Shown here: in pieces, positions 26,901-40,180 of the stretch
How positions within the stretch are numbered: position 1 is the first letter of the stretch
Layout of the letters: each line of letters opens with the position of its first letter
Assembly (NCBI GenBank): GCA_000499405.2
Contig: HG738140.1
Span: forward strand, 9,203,560-9,267,559
Source: Onchocerca volvulus
Lineage: Eukaryota > Nematoda > Chromadorea > Rhabditida > Onchocercidae
Direction: 5' to 3'
Length of the DNA: 64,000 nucleotides
Program-made: the position numbers and the translations under genes
Notes under the pieces: model-generated
The model's database searches: none
Seen by the model: only the letters and a program-made list of their open reading frames with translations
Told to the model about the DNA's origin: nothing

Positions 26901-27413
26901 ATTGTTCATGTATTATGCAACTAAGAAACTCATCAAGAATAGTACTTGTAAATAAGAACTTTGATATCTTGAGCATTTTCTCATTTATTTTTGAAAAATC
27001 CACTACGTTTACCTTGCAGTTGCAATTATTCATTCTATTTCTTCGATAAATACAGTCCTCTTATATTTTCTAAGTTCATTAAGTTTCAGGGTTTTCATTT
27101 TTCTCTCTATCGCTTTGTGCAATTTTTCATATTTCAATCACTTGTTTTCATAATTTATTCTTCCAGACTTTTATATTGGCAAAACTGATGTTAGAAAAAT
27201 TGAGATTTCTCTAGGATAAAGGGATTTTAAAATGAACGGAATGTAAAGGACATCAACTGGAAGCATATATGATCATTAGATTTATCATCATGTTAAGAAA
27301 TCTGGTCAAGTTAGTATTTAAACCATGACACTCAAACATGCTAGTATTTTATAAAGTACTTTAATCATATACTTCTTGAAATTTCATTAAAATTATAAAA
27401 TGGGTAAAAACTA

Positions 27414-27460
27414 AAATGGTTCATAAAGTTCCAGAAATTTCTAAAGTGGTTCATAAAGTT
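27414..27460. repeat. Short direct repeat
   Basis: Two copies of a unit with the core TGGTTCATAAAGTT, separated by about 15 bases. Confidence 0.7.
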
Positions 27461-28398
27461 TTGTATATTTATAAATCGTTTTGTATAAAAATTCCAAAAA
27501 TTTATAAATTTATTTATAAATCTGAATAAGATCATTTATCAATGTTTAGTATTACCCCACAGCTATTCGTATCTGTGATAACATATATTTTCAGCTTAAA
27601 TTTACAAATATTATCACATTTGTAGATAATTTTTTGAAAGTATTTTGCATTTAATATTTACTTTACGAAATTCTATTTTAATTTCACTTCACAAATTTAA
27701 TGCTCAACTGAGCATCATATGCAAGCAAATAATATACAAGGAGAAACAGACTCCATAGTAATATTAAAAATAGCAATGGTCGCATTAAAATATTTCTTTT
27801 TAATTTAAAATTCACTGACTCAGAATGAATCAACAATTTTTTATGGGCATTTCGAGTAATTTTGCAGAAAAATATGTTTTATTTTCCAAATTTTTGCAAC
27901 AAATTTGCTAAAAATTTAGGCCACTACTGTCTGAGCGAAAAATTTTTCAAGAAACCTGAACTTTTCAATTTCGATGCATCGTTTACCATCGCGCTGAATT
28001 GAATATCGATGTAATTAAATTTCCGAAATATAAATTTTTGAAATATTTTCGCATTTTGTGCATACATTAGAATTTATTAAAAGAGGGCTGGTATTCTAAA
28101 GCATTATATCATTATAATCAATTTTTTTTTCTTTCAATTATATATTAAAAGAGTATATAAGTTAGTCTAAGAATAACTTTAGAATTTTAAGACGTTTCAA
28201 GCATGAATACCGCTAAATTAGTTTGTGAAAAAAGAACAGATGAACAGATGGAAAAGAAGTTTTTGCAATAAAGTTTGCTATTAAATCAGAATTTCGAACT
28301 ATCTTGATAGTCCGATAATCGAAGGATCGGTGCTTTATCACTTACGCTGGAATTCTACTTCCAGACAAAAATTTTCTCCTTGTTTATTCTAATTTCAG

Positions 28399-28599
28399 CC
28401 ATTGATGGCAACATTCAAAATTAAGAATAATGAGAAGTTCCACATTGCATCAATCACCTCAAATGGACGACAGGAGCCGAAACTGTCAAAACAGATTGGC
28501 AGAATGATTTACAATCCATCAAATGAACGAAAAAAATTATTACCGTTACCATTTATCTCAATTTTTTCTTTTTATTACAATTCATTTTTCCATGATTGA
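28399..28599 (+). CDS. Candidate isolated coding exon, unknown product
   Basis: After a good acceptor (taatttcag) there is an open frame of raised GC reading PLMATFKIKNNEKFHIAS and then SNGRQEPKLSKQIGRMIYNP before it turns into AT-rich sequence. I see no strong donor, so it could be the end of a coding sequence (stop at 28597-28599) or an exon with the weak donor near 28544. The family is not recognised and no partner exon was found. Confidence 0.25.
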   Translation, partial: PLMATFKIKNNEKFHIASITSNGRQEPKLSKQIGRMIYNPSNERKKLLPLPFISIFSFYYNSFFHD

Positions 28600-29096
28600 T
28601 GGTGTTACACAAATACTGGAGAATCATCACTTTTATTGTTTGAAGCTTCGTGTGAGGTGTCACTGATAGAATGAATTTCAGTCAAATTTTCGCTAAAAAA
28701 TTTAAAAATTTTTCTCAACAGGCTCAGTTTGAATTGTTCTTGTTATTGATATTTGTTTCTCGTTTTCTTTCGTTTTTATCATCTTTTCTTTATTTTTTTT
28801 AAATATTCAAAAGAACATTCGCATCGTCCTTTCGAGTATCACATAAATCTTCGATAAGTTCTAGTGTAATTCTTTAAATTGAACTTTCATAATTGAATAG
28901 ATTTTAGGAATTGAACTGATAGTGACTGAACAAGAAATCTCATTTGGGTATTTTATCATGATAGGACATGGTACATATCGAGGGAGACTAAACTAAAGTT
29001 AGTCAGACAAGTTAGTGCAAATGTTAAAGGTCAAATTGTCTGAATCACTGAGAACTTCATTGGCGGTGACGAATGAATTGAACGGAACAAAAAAAA

Positions 29097-29138
29097 AAAA
29101 GTAGTTTAAGGGTAAAAAATTACCCTTAAACTACTTTT
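29097..29138. repeat. Perfect hairpin, 19-base arms, 4-base loop
   Basis: The arms 29097-29115 and 29120-29138 are exact reverse complements (core GTAGTTTAAGGGTAA) around an AAAA loop. A longer A run precedes the left arm. Confidence 0.95.
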
Positions 29139-30918
29139 GTTTTTGATATTTTATTTTATTGGTGAGTTCTATCATATTGCTTTAAAATACCCAAAATTCC
29201 ACATATAACCTGATATGAACTTTCCTGTGATTATAAACTTATCCAATTATGCATATATGTCATTAGCAGAAGATATACTAGGCGCTAAATGATTTGGCTA
29301 TTTCAATTCTGGAAAGGTCATTTGATTAAAAATAAATATAATTATTTTAGGTCATCATAAAGTACAAACTAACAGCCAAAATTATTGCGCTTGCTGCATT
29401 ATTATTAGCAATTTAGCCATTTTCAAGAAAAGCCTTTTTGGCTGATAAAAAGACAAATTTTTACGAATTCCGAAAGATTTAGATGAGAATAGTGTGCTGA
29501 TGCAGAACAAAGTGTGAATTAATTAATTGATTAATTAATTTTTTTTTTTTTTGCAGTCGATGAAAAAGATTATTCTATCTCTTACTTCTTGAAGGACCAT
29601 CACATAGAATCCGATTTCATCTGAAGCTATTTTCCAATGAAATAATAAGTGAATCAAAAATGGGGAAAAAAATTGATCTGATAAAAAATATAAATGAAAA
29701 TATGCATATGTTTACGTAAGAATTGGGAAAGGATGATAATGCGATGAGAAATGGGACAAGGGTATGATGATAAAAACATATGCAATTTAAGTGTGAGTTG
29801 CGAAAGTTTCAAGCTATTTTCATTGAGAATTTTCAAATAAATCTGATCTTTGATCTTTTTTCTTCAAATTGTTAACAAATGCAATTTAGTTAGACATTTT
29901 AGCATTACAATCATCTCATTTTATAAAAATGCGAAATCTTTATTTTTCACTTTTCTCTGCTTCATAATGGCTATATATAAATCTATTTTAATTATTGCTT
30001 TAGTCACTTAGAGAGCTACTTATTGCTTTAGTCACTTGAAAGGCCAAAAAATTGCAATCTTTATCAAATTTTTTTTTTTTAATTCATATATGAAGTGTGA
30101 GAATATTTGGCACAAATTCAGAACTCATTTATCCTGCAACTTGTTGATATTTAATTATTTATCTGTTATATGATTGAATATTAAGTGAGAATTTCAATTA
30201 GTAATTACAGATAATAGATTGAGTGGCAAGCAGTTATTAAAAGTAATAGAAATCTATAGCAGTAGATAAATGAAAAGCAGAGAAAGAATCAAATGAAATT
30301 GTGTTTGCAGATGAAGTTTGTTGGCCATGAAATCATAAATGAAAATGATTAATTATATACTCAAATAATAAATTGAAGAAAGTAAAAATTACTGTAGCAA
30401 TATATATGCAGATTTTATTTGGCAACAAATAGTTAATTGTCTTGCATAATCCGTAAGTAATAACATATGTCTTTCAAAATTCGAAACTTTTATTTGATAG
30501 GTAAATTAGGGAAGTAATTTCTCAGCCATATCAGCTCTTATGTACTACCGAATGACTGATTCGCTCTCAATTTTAAACTTAGGCTTATATTATATTTTTT
30601 CGTTTGAATTCTATTTGCCATCTTTCTCATTCTTTCCTTTAATTTTTGATCGAATAACGAGAAGAGTTACATAGCGGCGGGCACTTCATCTTTCATTTTT
30701 CATGATTCGTAATTAAAAAGTTACGAAGCTTTTAGACGAAACGAAAAAAGGGAAGAGAATGCTGCACACATATCACATTTCTGAATTCACAGAGATTCTC
30801 GTAGTCCAAATTTTAATTTTCTTTCTCGAATTTTTTTTCAAAAAAAAAAACACTTTCTAACATCATTGATTTACGAGTAGTATCATTCAGTTAGTCAATT
30901 CATTCATTTTCTTTGCTC

Positions 30919-31214
30919 TCCATAGATTAATTCACTTAATCTGGCGTTATTTGTGGTACATGTACACGTATATGCGTGCGTGTACACGTTTATATATTGT
31001 ATATATGTGAATGATGGATGACTCAATGAATTTACCTATTTTTAAAATGCGACTGCTCCTCATTTCCTTTATCCTTCATAGCCCATTCATTTATCTGGAG
31101 CTATCTGCGATACATGTACACGTGTGTGCGTGCGTGTATACGTGCATATCTTGTACGTGTGCGAAGTGTACGTGAGTAATAACTCAACGAGATTGCCTGT
31201 TTTTAAAATATGAG
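30919..31214. repeat. Diverged tandem duplication, period ~155 bases
   Basis: Unit 1 (30919-31053) and unit 2 (31074-31214) share an ordered set of landmarks: CATAG, an ATCTGG stretch, TACATGTACACG, GTGCGTG, and a closing segment CTCAAYGA followed by TTTTTAAAATR. They differ at many positions and in spacer length, so the duplication is old. Confidence 0.75.
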
Positions 31215-31331
31215 TGTCTGCGAGGGTTTGTCTGTGCGTGTGTTTGAAAATCGATGCATTCGCATCGTTTCAAAAAAGCTATTAAAATGCATTTTCCAAT
31301 TTCGTTGTCACAAAGCTCAAATATAGCTGAT

Positions 31332-31359
31332 ATGTGTGTGTGTGTTTGTGTGTGTGTGT
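31332..31359. repeat. (TG)n microsatellite
   Basis: TG dinucleotide run with one interruption. Confidence 0.85.
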
Positions 31360-31838
31360 AATCATCTTCCTTCCATGCAATGTCTTTCTTCAGGGACGAG
31401 AGCCATTGCCATGATATCCTTTGATTCCCATTTTATTTCATTAGCTAATTCTTTTTTCCTATTTAACTCTTAATCTTTTCGAACACTTCCCTCTCAGTCC
31501 TCCTCTTTCGCATTTATGATTGGCTAACAGTGGAAAATTTCAAATTTCAACGTTAAACTTGTAATCTAGTGAATTCATTATTCTCATCAATGAGAATTAT
31601 TGCCTTTACTTATCATAGATGAGAAGACTAATTATGAAGCAACTAATTTGAATTAAAAAATATAAATCAGCCTAAATTAATCCATACTATTGGAATTATA
31701 AAAGAATTACCATTCACAAATAGCACTCAAGAAATTATTAAAAAAAAAAAGAAAAGGAAATGAGGAAAAAATAATAATTCAATAGAATTTGCATTCTTAA
31801 GAAAATTTGTATTTTTATTAATCATATTGATTTATGAC

Positions 31839-31900
31839 CTGCTATAGTTGCTTCTCAAACTTTCATCTATTGACAAAGCCACATTTTCTTCTCTCGACAT
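31839..31900 (-). CDS. Candidate start exon (20 codons, phase 2)
   Basis: ATG at 31900, open for 20 codons (MSREENVALSIDESLRSNYS), ending at a CAG/GTCATA donor in phase 2. GC and codon choice look more coding than the surroundings. Its size, phase and donor resemble the candidates at 38529-38593 and 48739-48803, which suggests alternative first exons of one gene. No common downstream exon was found. Confidence 0.25.
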
Positions 31901-31975
31901 TCTTTCGTTTTTCAAATTTCTAAAAATTTTAAAGAGGCATGTGATGTGATGTGGGAGCGAGTTGGCTTCCTCTTC

Positions 31976-31977
<2 letters not shown>

Positions 31978-32042
<65 letters not shown>

Positions 32043-32044
32043 TT
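31978..32044. repeat. (CT)n microsatellite, ~65 bases
   Basis: Long CT tract with regular TTT interruptions. In the antisense frame it gives a meaningless Arg-Glu repeat, which is not a gene. Confidence 0.95.
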
Positions 32045-35000
32045 CAACGGTGCTTTTTTGGGTAAATTTTTTCGATAATCAAATTTCAATTTCAAATCGT
32101 CTTAACAATCTTTCTCTCTTCCGTTTTATAGCCTTCATTTTTTTTCGAAAAATTTTAAATTAATTCTATCTTTTTTACTATCCCAATTTCAATTGCTTCT
32201 CTTTCCTGCTTTTCTTTCCTGCTGTCCATTCACTGTCTCCTCCTCTCCTCTTCTCGCCATTCTCAGCCAATTAATGTCCATTTTCACTTAACTTCAACAA
32301 TTTAACGAATATCTCATCAACGATTTTTTTTTATATTTTTAAAATTTTGAAAGTTTTTCTAATATTTTCATGCATTTTTGCACATTTTGATGAAACAATA
32401 GAAGGAATATCTTCCATTTTATTTCAAACTTTTTTTTTTTTTTTTTGAAGGAGAAAAATGGTATTAATGACGGAAAGAGCGAAGGTCCGGAATAAAAAAT
32501 TCTGAATTTCTTTTTGAATTTAATTTAAAAAGATTACAGAGTATTGCTTTATGCAAAAAAATGAAGAAAAGATAAGATAATTTTAAAATATGAGTACAAA
32601 GTAAAATGCCAAGGTAAATTAGAAATGAAGCACAATGGTTATTTTGAAAAACTTTCGAATTTGAAGCATTTTTTGAAAGTTTTCTCTTTCACATTTTTAC
32701 ACAATTCATTAGAAGAAGTCATAAGCTATTCATACTAATTTCGAGATTGATATCAGCAAATCTTTCAGGAGTATGTATTTACATGACATTTCTGCAATTT
32801 TAGTATGAAAGTCTTTTCTCTCGAATTCTTATTAGCTTTATTTTACTAAATTTTTTTCCTCATTTACTTATTGATTTGAGTTGTTATAATAAAGTAAGTT
32901 GTATTCAATGACAGCAAGTTGTATTCAGTGAAACAAAAGACCAGAATTTCTTGACAGAGCTCCAATTACTTTTTCTACTTAATTTCGACGTTTTTTTAAA
33001 TTTTCAAATTCTTCAAGAAATTAAGAAAAATTTTTAATACAGTAATAAATGATAATGGCTGATGTTGTTGTTGTTGTCGAAAATAGAGTTGCTGATGTTA
33101 TTAGTATTGACAGTGTGTTAATTAATGATGGAAATAAATAAAAAAATGTTTTTTTTTTTTGTAAAAATTCTGAAATTCCCGAGCTTCCATAAAGAATCTA
33201 TTCCTCAATAGTCGATGAATATAGAACCTGATTTTCTTATTTATTTAGTTTATGTTTGTTTAATTTTTAAGCAATAATTTCACGGATATTTTCCTATTTG
33301 AATTTCTTCTCAATAATAAAAAAAATCTAGCAATTCTGCTAAAGGAAGCGAAGGTCGATTAGTTACGAAAAACATAAATAACTTATGAATTTTATCCAGT
33401 TTATGTCAAGTTTTTGAAATGAGAAATATAATTTAAGTGAAATATTCATAAATTGGAGGAATATAATTGAAGTGAAATAGTTATATATTTTTTGCAAGAA
33501 GTAGATTATTTGTAAGTTGCTTAGAATTTAATTCGAAATATTTATTGCTAAGGCAATCAAAGTTTTTAAAAACAAACTCTTCATATCGATCCTTCATTTT
33601 CTTTTCTTAATACAATATCACTAATGCTGTTTTTGTTTTCGATGATGGTGAAGTGGCAAGGATTGCTCCGTAAGGATTTGAGAAAAATTAATTTTGCATT
33701 TTCAGGATATTTACTTGAAAAATGTGTTGCAAATGGATGACATCCCAATTTGAAATGAGGGAAAGCTTGGAGTTTGAAATGGATTTGAGCAGATTGTTGC
33801 TATGTTAAAGTGAAATAAAGGAAGCATTTTATTGTTGCAAATAGCTCCATCTATTTCTATTTCATTATTCATCGTCCATTTCATTTCAATTCATTTCATA
33901 TTTAGAAAAATGAACGACATTTTTTGAATTTCGTATTCCATTAACATGTCTACTCGGTTATTATCGAGGTTTTGGCTTTTTTTGAAATTGAACAGTTATA
34001 TTTTTTTTCTGAGCTTATCCGTGTATTCTGTTCATAAATCTAAACATCAGCATTGAATTTCATGCAAATTTGTTAAGATAAAAAAATTTTTATCAACTTT
34101 TATTCTACTTCTCTGATAGAAAATTTTTGCAAAAAATTTTAAGTCATTAATAGATTGTTTCAATTATTCTTTACTTTTTCCTTTTTTTATTTTACTTTTT
34201 TTCGACGAAACTCAATTTTTTTTGGGTCAATTGCTGAAACAAAGGATTTAAATAGTAAGATAAGCTTCATCTGTATTTATTGAACTAAAATATTTACTTT
34301 CAGAATTTTTGAAGTAACACAGGATCATTTTTACTCCACTTGTAGCTCATTCAACCAATTCTTTGTGAATTCATTAGGTCCTTTCAAGGATGTATGAAAA
34401 TTAATTTGCAAAACTTTGGATCAGAAAGAATATGTGTGTATTTAGTTGGATTGCATTTATGCAAACAGAAACTCAACTACAACTTTCTCAGCAAAGCTTT
34501 AGTCAAAGTTTCATTAATGAATTTTGAGCGAATGAAAGAGAGAGAATGAAGAGAGTGAATTAGAAATAGTGAAAGTATTTTACTAAACATGCCGTAGAAG
34601 TAATGATGGTTGTGATTTTGCAAATGGCAATTAGTGAACTTGCTTTCTTGGATTTAAAAGCTTGGAAGCGAGGATGAGAGAGTGGAATTGAGCAATGAAT
34701 TAAGTAAGTGTTATTCTCAAAAACAGTTTCAAGTCAAGTTTAGTAGCAATAATAGCTTCGTCAAATCTCAGTAATGATTATAATCTTAGTTGATTTATTG
34801 TCATTATTGTAATTAAGGTATTACTGTGCTAATTAGTTGAGTCATTTAAGAATTTTCTTCGATTGAAACAAAGAAAATTGTTATTTACTCTAAATTATAT
34901 TAAGTTAAATCAAGTTAAATTATATCAAGTTTTCTTTAAGTTTTTGAATAAACAACAGACAAGAATTAGCATAGTTTCACATCAAATACGTTTATACTCT

Positions 35001-35397
35001 ACAAGCATTATCAGCTTTTTTCATTTGAGCCTTTTTTCATTTATAATAAATTTTTGATTAATTTCTTAATCAGAAAAGAATATTTATCAATTATAAGTGA
35101 TCTACTTTTTCATTCGTCAATCAATCTTAACATTTTCACGCTACGTTCATTCGTACAGATAAACGATATTTTTAAACCTAAACAATCAGTTATCCAGTAG
35201 ATTAGGATAATAATATTTAATTCTGAAGAAATGGAAAAACTAGATATTTTTGATATTTCACCTTGGAAAATTGTTGTTTGCTAAGTTTCGAAATGGTTTT
35301 TGTGAATTATCGATCTTCAGTTTCTGATTTCTTAATAGTGATCGATTTGGTAAGCACCGTTCCTTGTAATAATATAAAAATTCATAAATTTACTTAC
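32045..35397. other. Gene-poor region, no supported gene
   Basis: AT-rich sequence with homopolymer runs. No coding signal, RNA gene or mobile element could be supported. Confidence 0.5.
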
Positions 35398-35509
35398 ATA
35401 TCATAGCTGAAAAAGCATCTGAATCATATCGCAGATCATCACCACGTTTAAAATACAGCGACCTAGCATCCGACAATTTTTTTTCATTGGATATTGGTAA
35501 AAACGCCAT
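35398..35509 (-). CDS. Candidate start exon (37 codons, phase 1)
   Basis: ATG at 35509, open for 37 codons with a hydrophilic, protein-like composition (MAFLPISNEKKLSDARSLYF, then KRGDDLRYDSDAFSAMI), ending at a strong donor ATAT/GTAAGTAAAT in phase 1. The family is not recognised. Any downstream exons would lie below 35.4 kb on the minus strand and were not found. Confidence 0.35.
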
Positions 35510-38500
35510 CTCCAAAAAGGTCAAAAGGTGAAAAACAATAAAGATTATAATTTTATCTTGATTTGTTGAAATCTTTAAACAAAATTTTTGCAAACTATTA
35601 CTTAGCTTTCTCTACACATAGAAATATTTGCAACGTAGTAATGTCCAGCACTTTAATCTTTTCAGAATATGGTTGCTATTTACATATTACCGATTTTATG
35701 AATGCTCAGAATATGTCAGTTAAGCCATTCCAGTTGAATCCATAAAGATTAATTAGGCCTTTAAATTGTAACTTTCTTTTGCCAATTATTTTGATATTCA
35801 ATAAAAATAATAGTTGATTAAACAAATTTGTTCGATGAAAGAATTCGGTGAAGCATTTCAAATTCAGCTGAATTTCTTTGGTTCCTCAAAGAAAAATACA
35901 CAGAAACAACAAAACGATCCAATTCATTCATTTTTTAATTTCATTACAGCACTGAAAAATTTTTCTCGTCGAAGTCACCTTTTTTTAGAAAAAAGATTCG
36001 TAATTTTAATTTGCTTGAAAGCATGCACTTACAAATCGAATAATATTTCAATTGCTGTCTTTGAAATTGGAAAGGCTTTCAAAGCTTTTTAAAAAATTTT
36101 TTTTTCTCTCATCTCCATTTACGCATGTTATTTTTAATGGATGTGAAATTAAACTTTTTTCGAAAATATGCGAAAAAAAAAGTTCGAAATTTGCTTTGAA
36201 TCGACAAGTCATGAGACGGGCAAATGTTCGTCACATAGTTTTTCTCGATACTTCCAAATGTTTATTGATTATTCCTAGTAAATATTATTTAATTATTTAT
36301 TTGGTCTATTTAATTTAAACAATTTCTCGATTTTCAGTTGCAAAAACGTGCCTTACATTTTGTCTACTTTTTTGGTTCTAAGAAAAATTCTGGATAGGTT
36401 CGATATATAGATGAGAGTAAACATTTGGTCAAGGGAGATTTCAAAAATTTCTAAAAGATTTTATCTTCTATTCTAAAAATATTTTTAAGACCCATCTGGA
36501 TTATATTAATTATGGCATTATTTATGCTATCTATTCTAATCTTACAAGGCTTTTTATAAAAATTAATCCTAAGCTTCTTTGCTTAATATGTGACTTTTTG
36601 CATCTTCCCTTGTCATCAGCAGCTAATCTTATAATTTCGATTTCTGTTACTCTTTCTACTGATAAAGCTTTCCATCAGTTCAATAATTTTCTGGAACCAT
36701 TTTTAAATTAAGTTCCATAATTGATTAGAATTTAAATCAATATATCACTTTAAAAATGTACACATGCGGAAAGTAGAGAGATGTTATTGCTTTCCCGATA
36801 GAAGTTTGCATGATTTGTAATATTTGCCATTTATTAATTGAAATATCATTGAATTTAGCTATATTCATGATGTAAATACATCTTCTATATATAACATTTC
36901 TATTAATCCATCTTTAGTTTCTCTATGGAATTATGACCATTTGCAAGTTAGTTCCCATATGACAGGCACTGTGTCAAATTTTTCTCCTCCTGTCAGCAAT
37001 TTTAAACTACAAATTTATTTTTTCCAAGGCAGTTGTTATTTTAAAAATTTTTTATGTATTAGTACTGCGTATCACATAAGCAAGGTATTCGCAATCATTG
37101 CATATCATCACGAAGAGATAATCTTATGATTTTTTATTATAAAATGCTTAAATCATGAAAAGATGATTCAGAGGAGTTTCTAAGTTTTGCGATGAAAATT
37201 CTCATTCTTTTCGTACCACACGGCGAATGGTAACAGACAAGCGACAGCAAAATTTTTATTTGGATAATTTAGCATTTTACTGGAAAGAAGTATTTTATAT
37301 TTCCAGAAAAGGCCATCCAAATACATTTCCATTTAAATAAAATAATTTTAAAAAAATGAAAATTATAATTTTGGCATTAAATGCAATAATATTACCATGT
37401 TATAGAGAGGGCAAAAAAAGAATCATCATTGTGATATGAAAAATGCTACCTTTTCTGCGGTGTAACATTTGATATAACGGTTTTTAGACTGCGTCATTTT
37501 TTCCTGTTTTGCAAATTTTTTTCTTCTTTCATATAAAATTGATTATTTCTTTAATTTTCAAAAGCAAGGTACTTCATGAATTTTGAAAAATTTTTTTCCA
37601 TTCCTTATTAATCGACTATCAAAAAAGCTCAATATTTTTAAACGGAAGGGTAAGTCTGTAAAATAACATGACAACAGCATCAACTCTTTTTTATCCTTTT
37701 CCTCTCAGTGCAGTCAATTTTTCAATCTGAAATTTGCCAAGTTCTACTATACTTTTGAAATATTTTTTTTTTAGGTGTTTAAAATGAAATTTTTCGCTAA
37801 TTTTATTGCATTTTCAAGGTTTTTACTGACTGCTTTTGAATTTTTGCTAGCAGCCAAAATTATAGTCGTTTTTGAAATCGCTGCAATTTTGTATCGATTT
37901 TTGGGATGAAATCAAGAATTTATGTAGTCATTTCGATTACCAAAATATATGAAAAAATTGAAAAGTAATGAAGCAATAATAATTTCAGTGATGAATGGAT
38001 GGAAGAAAAATTAAAGTATCAATTCTTAGTTTTTTTATTAAGATTAAATCAACATTCGTAATTATTGATTCAAAAAGTTTAGCAACTAAGATGTGGTCGT
38101 AAAAATCATCAATTATTTTAAGAAGTCATAGTTGATTTTCTTGTCTGAGTTTTTAGGTCTGATTTCTAAATTTCATTTCAAGAGCAATATTTGCTAAATT
38201 AGTTCATAAGGAATTTTCGAATTCGGCGCCAAAACCGATTCGCCAGAGAAAGAATTTGCTTTCTTCGAATGAATATATGGCGCTAAAAGAAAGCTGGACT
38301 TTTAATTTTTCAGTAACTTTTGAAAGAATCTCTCATAACTCCATGCCATCCATTGTGTGCATCACAATAATTGGGAAATTTTTTATGAATAATTAAAAAA
38401 AATTATTTCATCTACTTTGTCGAATGTGGAAATTGCCCGTCAGCAGCAGCTACCGTTAGCTATTGACATCGAGACTTCGGGAATACACACGCAAGCGAAA

Positions 38501-38528
38501 GAGATGGACCGAAATGGAAAATACTTAC
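35510..38528. other. Gene-poor region, no supported gene
   Basis: AT-rich. Open frames of 60-92 codons on the plus strand (35814-36318) are low in GC and carry no splice context or family motif. Nothing else was seen. Confidence 0.45.
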
Positions 38529-38593
38529 ATGCATGATATATCCATTGGAGACATAATTACACAGCGTTTTTGGTGGACCCCAAATGGCTCCAT
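38529..38593 (-). CDS. Candidate start exon (21 codons, phase 2)
   Basis: ATG at 38593, 21 codons (MEPFGVHQKRCVIMSPMDIS and Cys), then a strong donor AT/GTAAGTATTTT in phase 2. It lies in a GC-raised island (38420-38600) whose left half is also open on the plus strand, so regulatory sequence is an alternative. It is the same length and phase as the candidate at 48739-48803. Confidence 0.3.
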
Positions 38594-39487
38594 TTCAATT
38601 AAATTACCAATTTTCTTTTCAAAAATAAATTTTTCTTTATGTCTCTTTTCTCTCTTATGAATTCATGTATTCATCCGTCCATGTTATATACGTTTGTTTG
38701 CTCATTGGACCTTTGCGAAAATAGTGGGTGCTTCTTCTTCTCCTTCTTCGAAATATCAGCCAGGCCGTTTTTTTTGATATAAATATGAATGTTCTCATCG
38801 CCATCACTCTTCGTGGCTCCTCAACCTTATGAACAATCTCATTTCATACAATTCTTAATCTAATTTTGATCAATCCCAATGATATCATATCATGACCGAT
38901 TGGATGATAACTTCATTTTTATTTTCATTTGGAGTTATTCTAAATAAAATGATTCTATTATAATCACTTTTCGAGATTTCTCGAGACTATAAATTTTCTT
39001 GATTGTCGAGACATTCTATAAATTTCAAATTCGAGAAAAAAAATCTTGCTGAATAATCTAATTATTTCCTAAATAAATTTGATGGTTTAATTTTCGAAAT
39101 TCAGGAAGCTTAGTTAGACGACTTTTGATTGTTCCATTTTGAACAACAATCATGAATATTTCATATTTTTTGTTTAACAGTTTGAAGATTCTTCCGCTTC
39201 ATTTTTGTTTTGCAAATTCTTTTAAATATTTTGCAAGAATTTTTTACAAAACATAATATTATTTTCATTCTAAACTAAATAGGTGTATCACTATTGCATG
39301 TAGAAATCTCGACCTGTGTATTTTCATTTTTAAAAAGAAATTTCAGGCGAAATGCCAATTTCTTTTCATTTCACATCTATAAAATGAAGAACTGATGTCT
39401 TGAAAAGTAATATAATGACATAAATGGTGCTATATTTCGTCCAGTTCCGAATCTATACAAACATTGTAACTTCCGATTTCATTTCAG

Positions 39488-39560
39488 ATCTAACATTCAG
39501 ATCTTCCGGACCGGAAAGTGGCAGTTTATTGAAGCGGATGACGTTTTATTTATATACTGA
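39488..39560 (+). CDS. Candidate terminal exon, unknown product
   Basis: A strong acceptor (gatttcatttcag) is followed by an open frame (SNIQIFRTGKWQFIEADDVL) ending at a stop at 39558-39560. The stretch has clearly higher GC than its flanks. It is too short for family assignment, and no upstream exon was identified. Confidence 0.25.
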
Positions 39561-39993
39561 TAAAACAAACAAAATTTAGAGTAAGTATGAAGCACCTGGC
39601 TTATCGTTCATTCACCTTTATTAAGTTTTCTGCAGATAAATATTTCAAGAAAACCAAATTCAAAACTCCAAAAAGTATTTGATAGTTTCAGTTGCTCCAA
39701 TACCTTATTAGATTTATAAATAGTAGCTTTAAGTATAAAGTGTTAATTTGTTAATTTATCAAGTAAATAATCAAACACCTCAGCACCTATCAAAGATTTC
39801 AAAAAATTAGGTTTAGAATCGTCATGATGTGAAATTAATTACGAAAGTAATTCAAACTAATGGTATAAATCTTTGGCTAGAAATTATTAATCAGATGATG
39901 CTGAATGAAATGAAACAATTTAATTTGATTTGTAATGATTCTAAAATTGATTATCAAGAATGAAAAAATTTAAGAACAAAAAGATATCAGTAT

Positions 39994-40180
39994 TCAGATA
40001 TGATTGCATATTTCTGATCTGTCTGACGAGATTGTTCTTGGTAATCTTAGCAAGCAAAATTTCTGATGCTGGACTGAAGTGCCAGAATTGGTGCTGTAAA
40101 TTTCTTGATTAGCAAAGAAAGTGGCAGTCTCAGTAGATTCGGATACCCCGTAATTCTTGGCTTCAGTTCTGGATATTAAG
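39994..40180 (-). CDS. Candidate terminal exon (61 codons), unknown product
   Basis: The acceptor atttttcag at 40181-40189 is followed by an open frame with normal codon use (SRTEAKNYGVSESTETATFF, later RLPRTISSDRSEICNHI) running to a stop at 39994. A phase-2 upstream exon is required. GC is around 40 percent, against a much lower background. Family unknown. Confidence 0.3.

Larger units (their letters stand above)
17182..28398. other. Gene-poor AT-rich region, no supported gene
   Basis: About 11 kb without an assignable gene. The first few hundred bases should contain the promoter of the minus-strand gene starting at 17181. Scattered open frames of 60-115 codons occur on both strands but are AT-driven, start on weak codons and lack paired splice sites. 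The most protein-like is an 87-codon plus-strand frame from the ATG at 20315 to 20578 (basic, with KRPYIRIYYIQSGK), family unknown. A GC-raised patch around 17700-17840 on the minus strand is also open. Low-complexity and repeat features are listed separately. Confidence 0.45.
28600..31838. other. Gene-poor region, no supported gene
   Basis: No coding signal that I can support. It contains a perfect hairpin, a diverged tandem duplication and TG microsatellites, which are listed separately. Confidence 0.5.

Noticed and set aside
27238..27262. Partial match to miR-1 (GGAATGTAAAG)
   Set aside because: The match stops after 11 bases and no hairpin precursor is evident.
31832..32095. Long Arg-Glu repeat open frame on the minus strand
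   Set aside because: It is the antisense reading of the CT microsatellite. Only the separate segment 31839-31900 below it has any coding look.
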